Assembly: GCA_947488905.1 (NCBI GenBank)
Contig: CANLBJ010000001.1
Span: 682,001-746,000 of the forward strand
Reading direction: 5' to 3'
Length of the DNA: 64,000 bases
DNA from: Ulvibacter algarum
GTDB lineage: Bacteria > Bacteroidota > Bacteroidia > Flavobacteriales > Flavobacteriaceae
Part shown: in pieces, positions 8,562-16,976 of the stretch
Numbering within the stretch: position 1 is the first letter of the stretch
Layout: each line of letters opens with the position of its first letter
Position numbers and translations under genes: made by a program
The notes under the pieces: generated by a model
Told to the model about the DNA's origin: nothing
What the model saw: the letters and a program-made list of their open reading frames with translations, nothing else
Databases searched by the model: none

Positions 8562-9248
8562 TTATTTTTTTCTCAACTCTTCAGGGAAAAACCCTTGAAA
8601 AGCATCTATATTTTTAATGTCTTCGTAATAATCTACGTCATTTTTTTCATCTAATAACGCTACTTTTTCTTCTTTTAAATTTTTAAGTGTATCACTTAAA
8701 ACGGTATCTGTTCCCCATTTTTTATTGTAGAAAATGTCTGAATTAATCTTCTTCATTCCTAATAAATAATACCCACCATCTTCTGCTGGTCCTAGCACAA
8801 AATCATCTGTTTTTAGTTGCTCAAAAGCATTGTCAATATCGTTTGCCGTCATATCATACATATCACTACCTATGATGATTGCACGCTCGTAACCTAAGTT
8901 AAAAACTTCTTTAAAAGCATTTTCCATACGCACACCTAGATCATCGCCGTGTTGTATTTTTTTACTGTACACGACTGGGTCCCAAAGATCTTCACTTCTT
9001 AGTTTTACAGAATAATATACAAATTTATCAGCTCTTAAAGGTGAGGTTATCGCTACCGTATGTTTTAATAAAAACTTGTAAATATCAAGGGCAGCCTCAT
9101 CACCAACGGTAGCTGCTAGTCTTGTTTTGCATTTACCTAATTCTGGATTACGGGTAAAAATAATAAGCGCATTTTTTGAAGTAGGATAGTGAAAGGTTTC
9201 TTCTTCTTTACCCTGCTCATCACTTGTTTTTAGTCCTAAAATTGCCAT
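8562..9248 (-). CDS. TIGR04282-type (DUF2064) GT-A transferase, arsenosugar-associated
   Basis: This 228-residue GT-A-fold protein carries the nucleotide-binding signature FTRNPELGKCKTRLA at residues 31-45, then IIIGSDMYDM as the metal/nucleotide motif and GPAEDGGYYLLGM. These define the TIGR04282 group, repeatedly found beside ArsS. Activity as a nucleotidyl- or glycosyltransferase on an arsenical ribose is inferred. It sits between rhodanese (14 bp upstream) and phosphorylase (2 bp downstream), consistent with a single transcript. A second, divergent member lies at 16977-17699. Confidence 0.8.
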   Translation of the reverse strand: MAILGLKTSDEQGKEEETFHYPTSKNALIIFTRNPELGKCKTRLAATVGDEAALDIYKFLLKHTVAITSPLRADKFVYYSVKLRSEDLWDPVVYSKKIQHGDDLGVRMENAFKEVFNLGYERAIIIGSDMYDMTANDIDNAFEQLKTDDFVLGPAEDGGYYLLGMKKINSDIFYNKKWGTDTVLSDTLKNLKEEKVALLDEKNDVDYYEDIKNIDAFQGFFPEELRKK

Positions 9249-9262
9249 ATTGCTATATTACA

Positions 9263-9775
9263 TTATTCGCTTTGATTCGGGTATACTTTTATTCCTTTAT
9301 CAAGCCATTTGCTCCACGCCTTAGAGAAGGCATGAACGCTGTCTGTATTTTTGTTATGTCTATTTAAAATAGGGTACTCTTTATTTTTCCACTCAAAGAT
9401 ACCACCATACAAGTTTTGTACATTAGTGAATCCTGCTTTTTTTAATTTTTCGCCCACAATTTCAGATCTAATACCTAGGGAGCAATACACAATAATGGGA
9501 GTGTCTTTATCTTTAATAACTTCGGAAATTTGCTCGCTTGAAAAATGGTTAAATCCAGTAAAAATTGCTCCGTCTATGTGGCTTACTTTAAACTCGTCAT
9601 CTTCTCGAGTATCAAGAATAGTAACGTCACCATTTACTTGTAACATTCTTAATTCTTCTACAGAAATATATGGTATGCTGCGAGTGTTGTATTGGTTTAA
9701 TAAGTGATCAAGTGTTTTTTGAGCATAGCTTTGACTAGCAAAAAGCAGTAATAATATGTAGATATATTTAATCAT
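9263..9775 (-). CDS. Exported single-domain rhodanese
   Basis: This is a 170-residue protein with a signal peptide (cleavage near SYAQ) and one rhodanese domain. The active-site Cys98 lies in VYCSLGIRSE, preceded by the CH2-like LDTREDDEFKVSHIDGA motif. Rhodaneses transfer sulfane sulfur or act on thiols and oxyanions; related folds include arsenate reductases of the Cdc25 type. The gene is 2 bp from the metallophosphoesterase gene and 14 bp from the DUF2064 gene. A periplasmic thiol/arsenic redox role is plausible, but the loop length alone does not prove it. Confidence 0.8.
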   Translation of the reverse strand: MIKYIYILLLLFASQSYAQKTLDHLLNQYNTRSIPYISVEELRMLQVNGDVTILDTREDDEFKVSHIDGAIFTGFNHFSSEQISEVIKDKDTPIIVYCSLGIRSEIVGEKLKKAGFTNVQNLYGGIFEWKNKEYPILNRHNKNTDSVHAFSKAWSKWLDKGIKVYPNQSE

Positions 9776-9777
9776 TT

Positions 9778-10605
9778 TTAAATTCTAATTCCAAAACCTT
9801 GCATTCCACTTTCTACAGCGGGTAAAATTTCTGTATTATCCCATATACCGGTAACTATTGTTCTAGCATATTCTTGGGGCAATAGTCCATTTTGCATTAA
9901 CTGGCTTGTTAATTTATAATTGTATTGCATTGTATAATGTGATACAATCATCTTGCCATCTTTTTCTTCTAAAATAGCATACCACACATGGGGTTCTCCA
10001 TCATTTGCTGGCATACCAATCACGCCAGGATTAATCCATTGTTTATTATCATTAACGTCATTAAAAGGCAACCCGCAATGCCCAGCTATTATCACATCAC
10101 TTTTGGTCGTGTTTAAAACTGCTTCCTTTCTGTCCCAAGGTGTGCTTTTAAATATAAATTCTGAAATATTATCATAAGAACCATGTACCACGGTAATGGC
10201 ATTCCCGGAGTAAGAAAACTGAATGTGATCTGGAAGTTTTTCTATATAATCTAAAGAGTTTTTACTCAACTGACTCTGAGCATACGGATACCACATTTGA
10301 GAAAAGCCATCACAACGACTTCCTTCTCTAAAATCGCAACCACAGTCTTCTGCACCTTCTGTTAACTGCACTTCTACATTGCCAGCAATACTATGAGCGC
10401 CCCATAATTTTAAGAGTTGAACGGTCTCTTCTGGTTGCGCACAATAGCCTACAATGTCGCCAGTGCAGATGCAATTTTCTGGTGCAATGTTTTGCGCTTC
10501 AGAAATCTGCTTGAGTTTTTCTAATGCTTGTAAATTACTGTAAACACCTCCAAAAAGAAGTGTTTTTCCAGTTAGTTTCCCGATCTTTTTTATTTTTTTA
10601 TCCAC
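9778..10605 (-). CDS. Degenerate, cysteine-rich calcineurin-like metallophosphoesterase
   Basis: The protein has 275 residues from the GTG at 10605, which overlaps the symporter gene by 16 bp; a GTG at 10659 would overlap by 70 bp. The YfcE/MJ0936-like fold is recognisable: GGVYSNLQAL, CTGDIVGYCAQP (Asp51), GNVE (Asn76), VVHGS (His141), GHCGLPF (His176) and INPGVIGMP. The usual DxH is G20-V-Y22, GNH(D/E) reads GNVE, and GHxH reads GHCG, so several metal ligands are missing, including the DxH pair and the final His. Seven cysteines (45, 47, 55, 88, 90, 98, 177) lie near these loops. A thiol ligand set or arsenical binding is inferred, not shown. Confidence 0.7.
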   Translation of the reverse strand: MDKKIKKIGKLTGKTLLFGGVYSNLQALEKLKQISEAQNIAPENCICTGDIVGYCAQPEETVQLLKLWGAHSIAGNVEVQLTEGAEDCGCDFREGSRCDGFSQMWYPYAQSQLSKNSLDYIEKLPDHIQFSYSGNAITVVHGSYDNISEFIFKSTPWDRKEAVLNTTKSDVIIAGHCGLPFNDVNDNKQWINPGVIGMPANDGEPHVWYAILEEKDGKMIVSHYTMQYNYKLTSQLMQNGLLPQEYARTIVTGIWDNTEILPAVESGMQGFGIRI

Positions 10606-11927
10606 GATGGTATCAAATATAATAGTATGCAACTTAAAATCCCCCAGACATTTACCCACAATAAGTCTGCGTATTTTCCTTCTGTAAAAATGAGCGAATC
10701 TGGAAACATTTTAAAGACTAATAAAAACCCAAAAAAGAGCCCGCAAATAACACTTAAGTGAAAACTAATTTTAGGGACTTCTTTTTTCCAAAACAAAAAT
10801 ACTGGTGTTAGTCCTATGACCATGGTTCCAGAAATGGTGGTAGCACTTAATATTTCTGCATCTAGAAAAACAGGGATGGTACCTAGTATTGCAATTGCTG
10901 CCATAGATGCTCTACCAAAGGTTAGATAATTTCCCATCTTTAAATCTACTGAGAGTAGTTTTGAAAAAGAAGAGAATGTAGAATCTAATGTAGAGGCAGC
11001 AGAGGTTATCATTATAAAGTTAATCACTAATAAAATCACTACACCAAAGGCTTTACCAACCTCTACAGCTGCTTGTCCTTTCATCCCTTGAGTTTGTGCA
11101 TAGACACCAATTAAACTAAAGAGAACAATGCAAATAGCGCCAATGACACTTGCCCATAAAAAGCTTTTGCGTGTCACTTTTGGCGAAGTGATAAAAGCAC
11201 GGTCTGTTAACACCGGATCGTGAAAAGGATAACTAAATGATTGAATGATAGCAGCAAAAAATAAGTTAAGCCCTAGCTCAAAACTCCAAACTCCAGATAC
11301 AGCAGCTTCTTTTACGGTAAAGTCTCCTTCAGAAAAAATGACACCTAGAATAATCATTAATAACACAGAGAATAAAACCATCTGTATTACATCTGTAAAT
11401 ATAGAACTGCTGAGTCCTCCTTTAATAGCGTAAGCTAATGTGAGAATAGTAAAAACAAGTATCGCCCAATAATAAGAACTACTCCCAGATTCTCCAAAAT
11501 AGGAGCCAATGACCATCGTGTTACTCCATACTTCATTAAAAAGCCTAATAGAAATTAAGATAGAAAAAATGGCCATCGCACTTTTACCAAAACGTGTGGT
11601 CAAAAAATGATGAATACTAGTAAAGCCACCTTCTACACGCATTTTATATAATACAATACCCGCAACAGCAAATGACAAATAATACCCAGCATAGGCAACA
11701 CCACCTACAATACCATAATCAAGACCAAGGTTTGCAGCGTTAGTAATACTCTTTGCAAAAATCCAAGAAATGATAAGGCTACCTGTAAGCCATAGTGCAC
11801 TGGGAGCTTTCTTTTTATGGTTTGCTTTAAAAAAAGCAGCTGGAGTTTTTGCCCAAGGAGACAGAAAAAATAGTATCAAACTTGATACTATAATTAAGCC
11901 CCATTGTAAGTTTATTGTTTCAAACAT
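10590..11927 (-). CDS. Sodium/solute symporter (SSS family)
   Basis: A 445-residue inner-membrane protein with about 12-13 hydrophobic helices and typical SSS features: SLIISWIFAKSITNAANLG in the first helices, the YAIKGGLSSSIFTDVIQ segment after helix 5, and SAASTLDSTFSSFSKLL near residue 310, the Na+-site helix with Ser/Thr. The substrate cannot be read from sequence. Position in the arsenosugar-type operon, overlapping the phosphoesterase gene and downstream of SusD, suggests it moves the compound imported by SusCD or exports the product. Confidence 0.8.
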   Translation of the reverse strand: MFETINLQWGLIIVSSLILFFLSPWAKTPAAFFKANHKKKAPSALWLTGSLIISWIFAKSITNAANLGLDYGIVGGVAYAGYYLSFAVAGIVLYKMRVEGGFTSIHHFLTTRFGKSAMAIFSILISIRLFNEVWSNTMVIGSYFGESGSSSYYWAILVFTILTLAYAIKGGLSSSIFTDVIQMVLFSVLLMIILGVIFSEGDFTVKEAAVSGVWSFELGLNLFFAAIIQSFSYPFHDPVLTDRAFITSPKVTRKSFLWASVIGAICIVLFSLIGVYAQTQGMKGQAAVEVGKAFGVVILLVINFIMITSAASTLDSTFSSFSKLLSVDLKMGNYLTFGRASMAAIAILGTIPVFLDAEILSATTISGTMVIGLTPVFLFWKKEVPKISFHLSVICGLFFGFLLVFKMFPDSLIFTEGKYADLLWVNVWGILSCILLYLIPSWIKK

Positions 11928-11982
11928 TTTTTATTGCTCAGCTATTGTTAATTGTTATTATTTTAATATTCCATCTTTTTTT

Positions 11983-12090
11983 GGACGTTTTGAGCCACGA
12001 CAGATCGCTTCGCTCACTGCACGATACAAGATTAAAAATTTAGTCGTGATTCGTGTAGCGCCTTTGGTGCGGTCGTGGTTCAAACCGTCC
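11983..12090. repeat. Long imperfect inverted repeat downstream of susD
   Basis: The ends are complementary: GGACGTTTTGAGCCACGAC at 11983 pairs with GTCGTGGTTCAAACCGTCC ending at 12090. Shorter nested pairs (CACGA/TCGTG, GCGCC/GGTGC) lie inside. It starts 5 bp beyond the susD stop. A related hairpin lies between susC and susD at 13559-13636. It may act as an mRNA processing or attenuation structure, or be a mobile intergenic repeat. Confidence 0.7.
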
Positions 12091-12095
12091 CTTTT

Positions 12096-13544
12096 TCAAT
12101 CCTCATTCCACCATACGGGTGCGTTTATGCTATTGCCATTTGTAGCTGCTGCCGCTTGATTATAATTGTCTGCATTTAATGCTTCTTCTTCTGCAGGGTA
12201 TGGCATTCTTACAGGAATTAACCCATTATTCAAACTTGCTGAAATATCTAGAAACTCCGGGAATCCTGTTCTTCTGTATTCTATCCAACCCTCATAACCG
12301 TTAATGATTTGTGCAATCCATTTTTGCGTTACAATCTGCTTGATGGGAGTGGCGTTTGCATCGTTAAATGCTGCGGGACCTGTTAAGTAATCTGCTGGCA
12401 ATTCTGTTTGCCAGTATTCAAAAGCCTGTGTCACTCCTGTTTCATATAATGTTTGTGCATCTGCAGTGATGAGGTTTCTTGCTGCTGCTTCTGCTAGATT
12501 TAAGCTTGTTTCCCAAGCTGTGATAAAGTTTGCGTCTAGCGTAGAGGTGTCTTCTCTAAAAGTGGTTCCAGCTAGTGATAATCCTGCAAGCTCAATAGAG
12601 GTGCTAGAGGCGTCAATACCGTTTATTAAACCTGTAAACTCTGTACCGTTTGAGTTTGCAGTGGGTCTAAAAAAGGTTTCAATTCTCGTGTCGTTCAAAT
12701 CTTCTAAAACCGTTTCCATAGTTTCAGAAAGCACGAAGTTGTTAAAATCTCCAACTCTTAATTGAGCGAGTCTAAAGCTATTAGGGTCGGTGTTCGTGAA
12801 ATTAAAAATGGCATTCTCTGAGTTTGAAGTTATAAAATTTCCGTCGTCATAAATAGCTTGTAGCTCTGCGCTCACATCTACCTTTCCCGAAATACGCAAA
12901 AGATGCTTAATGCGTAATGAATTTGCAAAACGAACCCAGCCGTTTAAATCTCCATTAAAGAGAATATCGCCTTCAAGTGGTATCACGTCATCATAGGCTT
13001 CAATTACAGCAATACCTTTGTTTAAGTTGTCAAGAATCCCTCCGTCTGCTTGATAGATATCTTCTTGTAAATCATAACTAGGAGTCACATCGCCGTTTAC
13101 ACCATTAAAGGCTTGACTATACGGTACATCGCCAAACATATCTGTTAGGCCTGCTGCCATATATGCTTTTAAGATGAGGGCAGGGCCTTCATAAACTGCT
13201 GCGGTTTCAGTAGTTCTTGCCGTGTTTAGAATAATCTCGTTGTCTCTTAGGTTTGTGTAAAAAACAGGCCAAGGGTTTCCGCCTAATTGTGGCGATTTTA
13301 AAGCGTGACGATCAAAAAGATTAAAATCTAATGCCGTTCTGTGTTGTGATAAAAGATCGCCAGCCACAAAACCTTCATAGCTCATTTGCTCTCCAAAATC
13401 ATAAATGACTTGGCGTAAAAGCAAACTAGGTTGTACACTGTTTGGTGCATTAGGGTTTGTGTTCGTTTCTTCAAAATCTGCTGTGCAACCAGAGATCACT
13501 AAAAGTAGCGATAGGGTGCAAAGTATATATATTATTTTTTTCAT
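12096..13544 (-). CDS. SusD/RagB-like nutrient-binding outer-membrane lipoprotein
   Basis: This 482-residue surface lipoprotein has lipobox VISGC. The ATG at 13544 is preferred to the one at 13574, which lies inside an intergenic inverted repeat. The sequence fits the SusD-like_2 group: NTNPNAPNSVQPSLLLRQV near the N-terminus, ILKAYMAAGLTDMFGDVPY, WVRFANSLRIKHLLRISG, and C-terminal Q-K-W-I-A and GYEGWIEYRRTGFP helices of the TPR scaffold. It pairs with the SusC porin encoded just upstream. The ligand is unknown; most SusD proteins bind glycans, while this subgroup also includes proteins outside glycan loci. Confidence 0.9.
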   Translation of the reverse strand: MKKIIYILCTLSLLLVISGCTADFEETNTNPNAPNSVQPSLLLRQVIYDFGEQMSYEGFVAGDLLSQHRTALDFNLFDRHALKSPQLGGNPWPVFYTNLRDNEIILNTARTTETAAVYEGPALILKAYMAAGLTDMFGDVPYSQAFNGVNGDVTPSYDLQEDIYQADGGILDNLNKGIAVIEAYDDVIPLEGDILFNGDLNGWVRFANSLRIKHLLRISGKVDVSAELQAIYDDGNFITSNSENAIFNFTNTDPNSFRLAQLRVGDFNNFVLSETMETVLEDLNDTRIETFFRPTANSNGTEFTGLINGIDASSTSIELAGLSLAGTTFREDTSTLDANFITAWETSLNLAEAAARNLITADAQTLYETGVTQAFEYWQTELPADYLTGPAAFNDANATPIKQIVTQKWIAQIINGYEGWIEYRRTGFPEFLDISASLNNGLIPVRMPYPAEEEALNADNYNQAAAATNGNSINAPVWWNED

Positions 13545-13558
13545 CTTCTTATGTTTTT

Positions 13559-13636
13559 GGACGGTTTGACTCACGATCGCTAGTAGAGCTAGTTACACGA
13601 CTAATAAATTCTTTTTAGTCTTGATTCAAAACATCG
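13559..13636. repeat. Inverted repeat between susC and susD
   Basis: GGACGGTTTGACTCACGAT at 13559 resembles the left arm of the repeat at 11983-12090, and GATTCAAAACATCG near 13623-13636 is roughly its complement. It occupies almost the whole susC-susD gap (13545-13654). It could modulate susD expression relative to susC. Confidence 0.6.
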
Positions 13637-13654
13637 TATTTCTAATCGTCTTTT

Positions 13655-16600
13655 TTAAAAGTCAATTCCTAATTTAAACCCTATACTTCTACTTGTGGCA
13701 TAACTCATATCTTCTACACCACTCACAAAGCCATTGCCTTGTACAGCTAACTGTTCTGGATCAAAATGCGGGTTTTCTGTAATAGCAAACAGGTTGCGCC
13801 CTAAAAGACTTACGTTGACGTCTGCCCCTTCTTCTAAGCCTAAAAATCCTTTATTTGTAGCAAAACTATAGCCAATAGAAAACTGTCTTAACTTTAAATA
13901 ACTCGCGTCATATACATTGTTTTCTTCGTGATTACGATCATAAAATTGACGATAATAGCTTTCTGCAGATATTGCATTTGTATTAGGTACGTAGTTTGGA
14001 TTATCTGCAGTACCTGTGTTTACAACACCTTCTGCAATAATACCGCCGTCAGGCCTGTTAGATGTTTCTGCAAGTTGTCCACCTACATTTCCTAAGGCAC
14101 TGGTTCTAGATACGATTTCTCCACCTTGACGCCAGTCTAATAGAAAGTTTACATTCCAGTTCTTATAACTAAAATCATTGCTCCATCCTAACATGAAATC
14201 TGGGTTGTAGTTTCCTAGTTTTTGTAGCTCGTTATCAGCAATAAAGTTTCCGCTATCGTCAATGATAAAGTCGCCATTATCGTTTTTTAAATATCCAGTT
14301 CCATAAAAATCTCCTATGCGACCGCCTTCTTCTACTTGAAACCAGACCGTCTGGTTTGCGCTGTCATAAATACGGCTGTATGCTAATGTTAACCTTCCGT
14401 CGCTTTGCGGTAAATCTTCTACAACAGCTTTGCTTGTGCTAAAATTGAATGTTGAGTTCCATCTAAAGTCATCATTGATAACTGGAGTAAGTCCTGCTAT
14501 AATCTCTAGCCCTTTTGCGCTTACTTGTCCACCATTGACTACTTGCTCATTATAACCAGAAGATACTGCGATAGGTAATGAGATAATCTGGTCTTTAGTA
14601 ATGGCATTGTAATAAGAAACGTCAAAGTTTAAACGGTCTTTTAAGAAACGTACATCAAAACCAACTTCATAATTAGTTACCTGTTCTGGTCTTAAACTTG
14701 AATTTGGTATTGAGCTTTGGTCACTAAAAGTAGGCTGTCCGTTAAAAGGAGTCTGAGATATAAATGCTCCAGAAGTTTGGTAAGGATTTGTATCGTTACC
14801 TACTTGTGCTACACTTGCTCTTAATTTTGCAAAAGAGATGATGTCTGGTAAATCTGTAACATTAGACAAAATAAAAGAAGCAGAAATAGATGGGTAAAAG
14901 AATGATACGTTCTCTTTAGAAGTAGGAGTTGCTAATGCGCTAGACCAATCATTTCTACCAGTGATGTCTACGTATAAAAAGTCTTTGTAGCCCAGTTTTG
15001 CAATCCCGTATAAAGAGTTTATTTTCTTTTCAGAATCAAATTGAAACGCCTCTATAGGAGATGCTGCATTGTTTAAATTAAAAATACCCGGCTGTGCGAG
15101 GTTAACAGTTTGTAGTTGTTTTGTAGAAGCTGTTTGGTTCAGACTATTACCTCCTACGGAAATATCAAAACTAAAATCTTGAAGCTGCTTTTTATAATTT
15201 AGTAAAAAGTCTGTGTTTATTTCTCTGAAGAAAACATCGTGTTCTGCATATCCTCCATTTTGAAAACGGTTGCTACTAAAAGCACGTCTCAATTGTCTTT
15301 TTTCTGAAGAGTAATCCATTCCTGTGCGAAGGGCAATGCTAAATGCTTCTGTGAATTGGTGTTTTAAACTAATGTTTCCGAAGAGACGATCACGATTAAA
15401 ACTGTTTCTATTCTCGTTAAGGATAAAGAATGGATTGTCAAAAAAAGTGTAGTTAAAAGAGTTTTGCTGTACACCTTCAAGACCTGGTTGCCAGTAGTCG
15501 CGTAAGCTATTAATATCTAGAGAGCGAGGTCCCCAAGCTACTAATGAGTAGTTTGCATTCTCGCTACCATACCCATTAGATGGACGGTTATCACTACTAG
15601 AATTTACATAACTAATACTCGTGTTAATTGTCGTTTTTTCTGAAGGTTCAAAGTGCAGTTTTGCAGCGGCAGTCTGTCTGTCAAGATTTACCCCTGGAAT
15701 AATAGCTTCACTTCTTAGGTCTGTAAAAGACAGTCTATAGTTACCGTTACCAAAACCGCTTGCAATAGAAGCGTTATTAATAGTTGTGACACCAGTTTGA
15801 TAAAAATCTTTAAGGTTGTCAGGGTGCGAATTAAAAGCAGTTGGAGTGATAGGAAGCCCACTATATAATGAGGTGTCACCACCGCGAACCACAGTGCCGT
15901 CTGGTAAAACCACTGGCGAGTCAAACTGCGGAATCAATAATCCTTGGTCTAATCTTGGTCCCCAAGAATACGTGATATTATCATTAACACCGCCACCTAA
16001 GCCATCTACATACTCAAACTGACCAGAGTTTCCTTGACCATATTCGTTTTGAAAATCTGGTAATCTAAAAGCAGTATCTACAAAAAGAGAGGTGTTAATG
16101 CTAATACCCATTCCTTTATTATTTGCTCCATCTTTTGTTTCTATGACAATAACTCCGTTAGCTGCTCGTGTTCCATAGAGTGCAGCAGCACTTGCTCCTT
16201 TGAGTACCGTAACACTTTTTATGTCATCTGGATTTACATCCATCGCTCCATTACCAAAATCAATTTCTTGAAATCCTGCTGCAGCTTCGTTTGTAAAATT
16301 AAAAACCGTCTGGTTATTAATAGGGGTGCCGTCTATCACAAACAATGGATTGTTATTACTAAAAGATGCTTCACCTCTAATGGTAATTTTACTTGAAGAC
16401 CCAACACCCGTAGCTCCTTGAGATATAGAAACACCGGCTAGTTTTCCAGAAAGATTGTCTAGAAAATTAACTGCTTTGACTTCGTTTATTTCTTCTGCTG
16501 TTAGCGCTTGAACTACGTACCCTAGTTCTTTTTCGCGACGTTTAATACCTAGTGCTGTGATCACAACTTCGTCAAGTGATTCTTGAGATACGGGTAGGGT

Positions 16601-16873
16601 TACAAATATGCTACTTTGATTTGTGTACGTGTATTCTAAGGTAGAATATCCTATTGCAGAAAAGCTAAGAATGGAGCCAGAAGGCGGTGCTATCATTGAG
16701 AAGTTTCCGTCAATGTCTGACGTTGTTCCTTGTGTGGTGCCTTTGATAATAATATTTGCAAAGGGAATAGGTTCTTGGTCTTGGGCACTTGTTATGATAC
16801 CAGAGACACTAGTTTGAGAGTAGCCCATTGCGGTGCATAAAAGCAGCAATGTGACAATATATAATTGTTTCAT
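13655..16873 (-). CDS. SusC/RagA-type TonB-dependent transporter
   Basis: A 1072-residue outer-membrane transporter: signal peptide (MGYSQ), a CarboxypepD_reg-like domain (~residues 22-105, SGIITSAQDQEPIPFANI), a plug beginning near ALGIKRREKELGYVVQ with IRGEASFSNNNPLFVIDG and VLKGASAAALYGTRAANGVI (the SusC-family hallmark), then a 22-strand barrel ending GFKLGIDF. It partners SusD downstream. Both sit inside the arsenosugar-type run, between the symporter and the DUF2064/ArsS pair, so import of a substrate for that pathway is plausible. A 103-bp gap separates it from the DUF2064 stop. Confidence 0.92.
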   Translation of the reverse strand: MKQLYIVTLLLLCTAMGYSQTSVSGIITSAQDQEPIPFANIIIKGTTQGTTSDIDGNFSMIAPPSGSILSFSAIGYSTLEYTYTNQSSIFVTLPVSQESLDEVVITALGIKRREKELGYVVQALTAEEINEVKAVNFLDNLSGKLAGVSISQGATGVGSSSKITIRGEASFSNNNPLFVIDGTPINNQTVFNFTNEAAAGFQEIDFGNGAMDVNPDDIKSVTVLKGASAAALYGTRAANGVIVIETKDGANNKGMGISINTSLFVDTAFRLPDFQNEYGQGNSGQFEYVDGLGGGVNDNITYSWGPRLDQGLLIPQFDSPVVLPDGTVVRGGDTSLYSGLPITPTAFNSHPDNLKDFYQTGVTTINNASIASGFGNGNYRLSFTDLRSEAIIPGVNLDRQTAAAKLHFEPSEKTTINTSISYVNSSSDNRPSNGYGSENANYSLVAWGPRSLDINSLRDYWQPGLEGVQQNSFNYTFFDNPFFILNENRNSFNRDRLFGNISLKHQFTEAFSIALRTGMDYSSEKRQLRRAFSSNRFQNGGYAEHDVFFREINTDFLLNYKKQLQDFSFDISVGGNSLNQTASTKQLQTVNLAQPGIFNLNNAASPIEAFQFDSEKKINSLYGIAKLGYKDFLYVDITGRNDWSSALATPTSKENVSFFYPSISASFILSNVTDLPDIISFAKLRASVAQVGNDTNPYQTSGAFISQTPFNGQPTFSDQSSIPNSSLRPEQVTNYEVGFDVRFLKDRLNFDVSYYNAITKDQIISLPIAVSSGYNEQVVNGGQVSAKGLEIIAGLTPVINDDFRWNSTFNFSTSKAVVEDLPQSDGRLTLAYSRIYDSANQTVWFQVEEGGRIGDFYGTGYLKNDNGDFIIDDSGNFIADNELQKLGNYNPDFMLGWSNDFSYKNWNVNFLLDWRQGGEIVSRTSALGNVGGQLAETSNRPDGGIIAEGVVNTGTADNPNYVPNTNAISAESYYRQFYDRNHEENNVYDASYLKLRQFSIGYSFATNKGFLGLEEGADVNVSLLGRNLFAITENPHFDPEQLAVQGNGFVSGVEDMSYATSRSIGFKLGIDF

Positions 16874-16938
16874 TAAAGTTGTGGTTTGTCTGTTTTATCG
16901 CAGTCGATAACTTCAGTTTATGAGTGAAGTTTTAATGG

Positions 16939-16960
16939 CCTCTCGACTACGCTCAAGGGG
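16939..16960. repeat. Short TCGACTACGCTCAAG intergenic repeat
   Basis: The motif TCGACT-n-CGCTC lies in the 103-bp gap upstream of susC. The same core recurs at 57487-57500 (TCGACTTCGCTCAA) and, in reverse orientation, inside pdhC at 32137-32158. It looks like a small dispersed repeat. Confidence 0.5.
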
Positions 16961-16976
16961 ACATGGTTCTGTAGTT

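Noticed and set aside
11770-12159. 129-codon plus-strand frame across the symporter end and the intergenic repeat
   Set aside because: It runs antisense through the symporter start and the inverted repeat into susD. No family features or separate promoter are seen.
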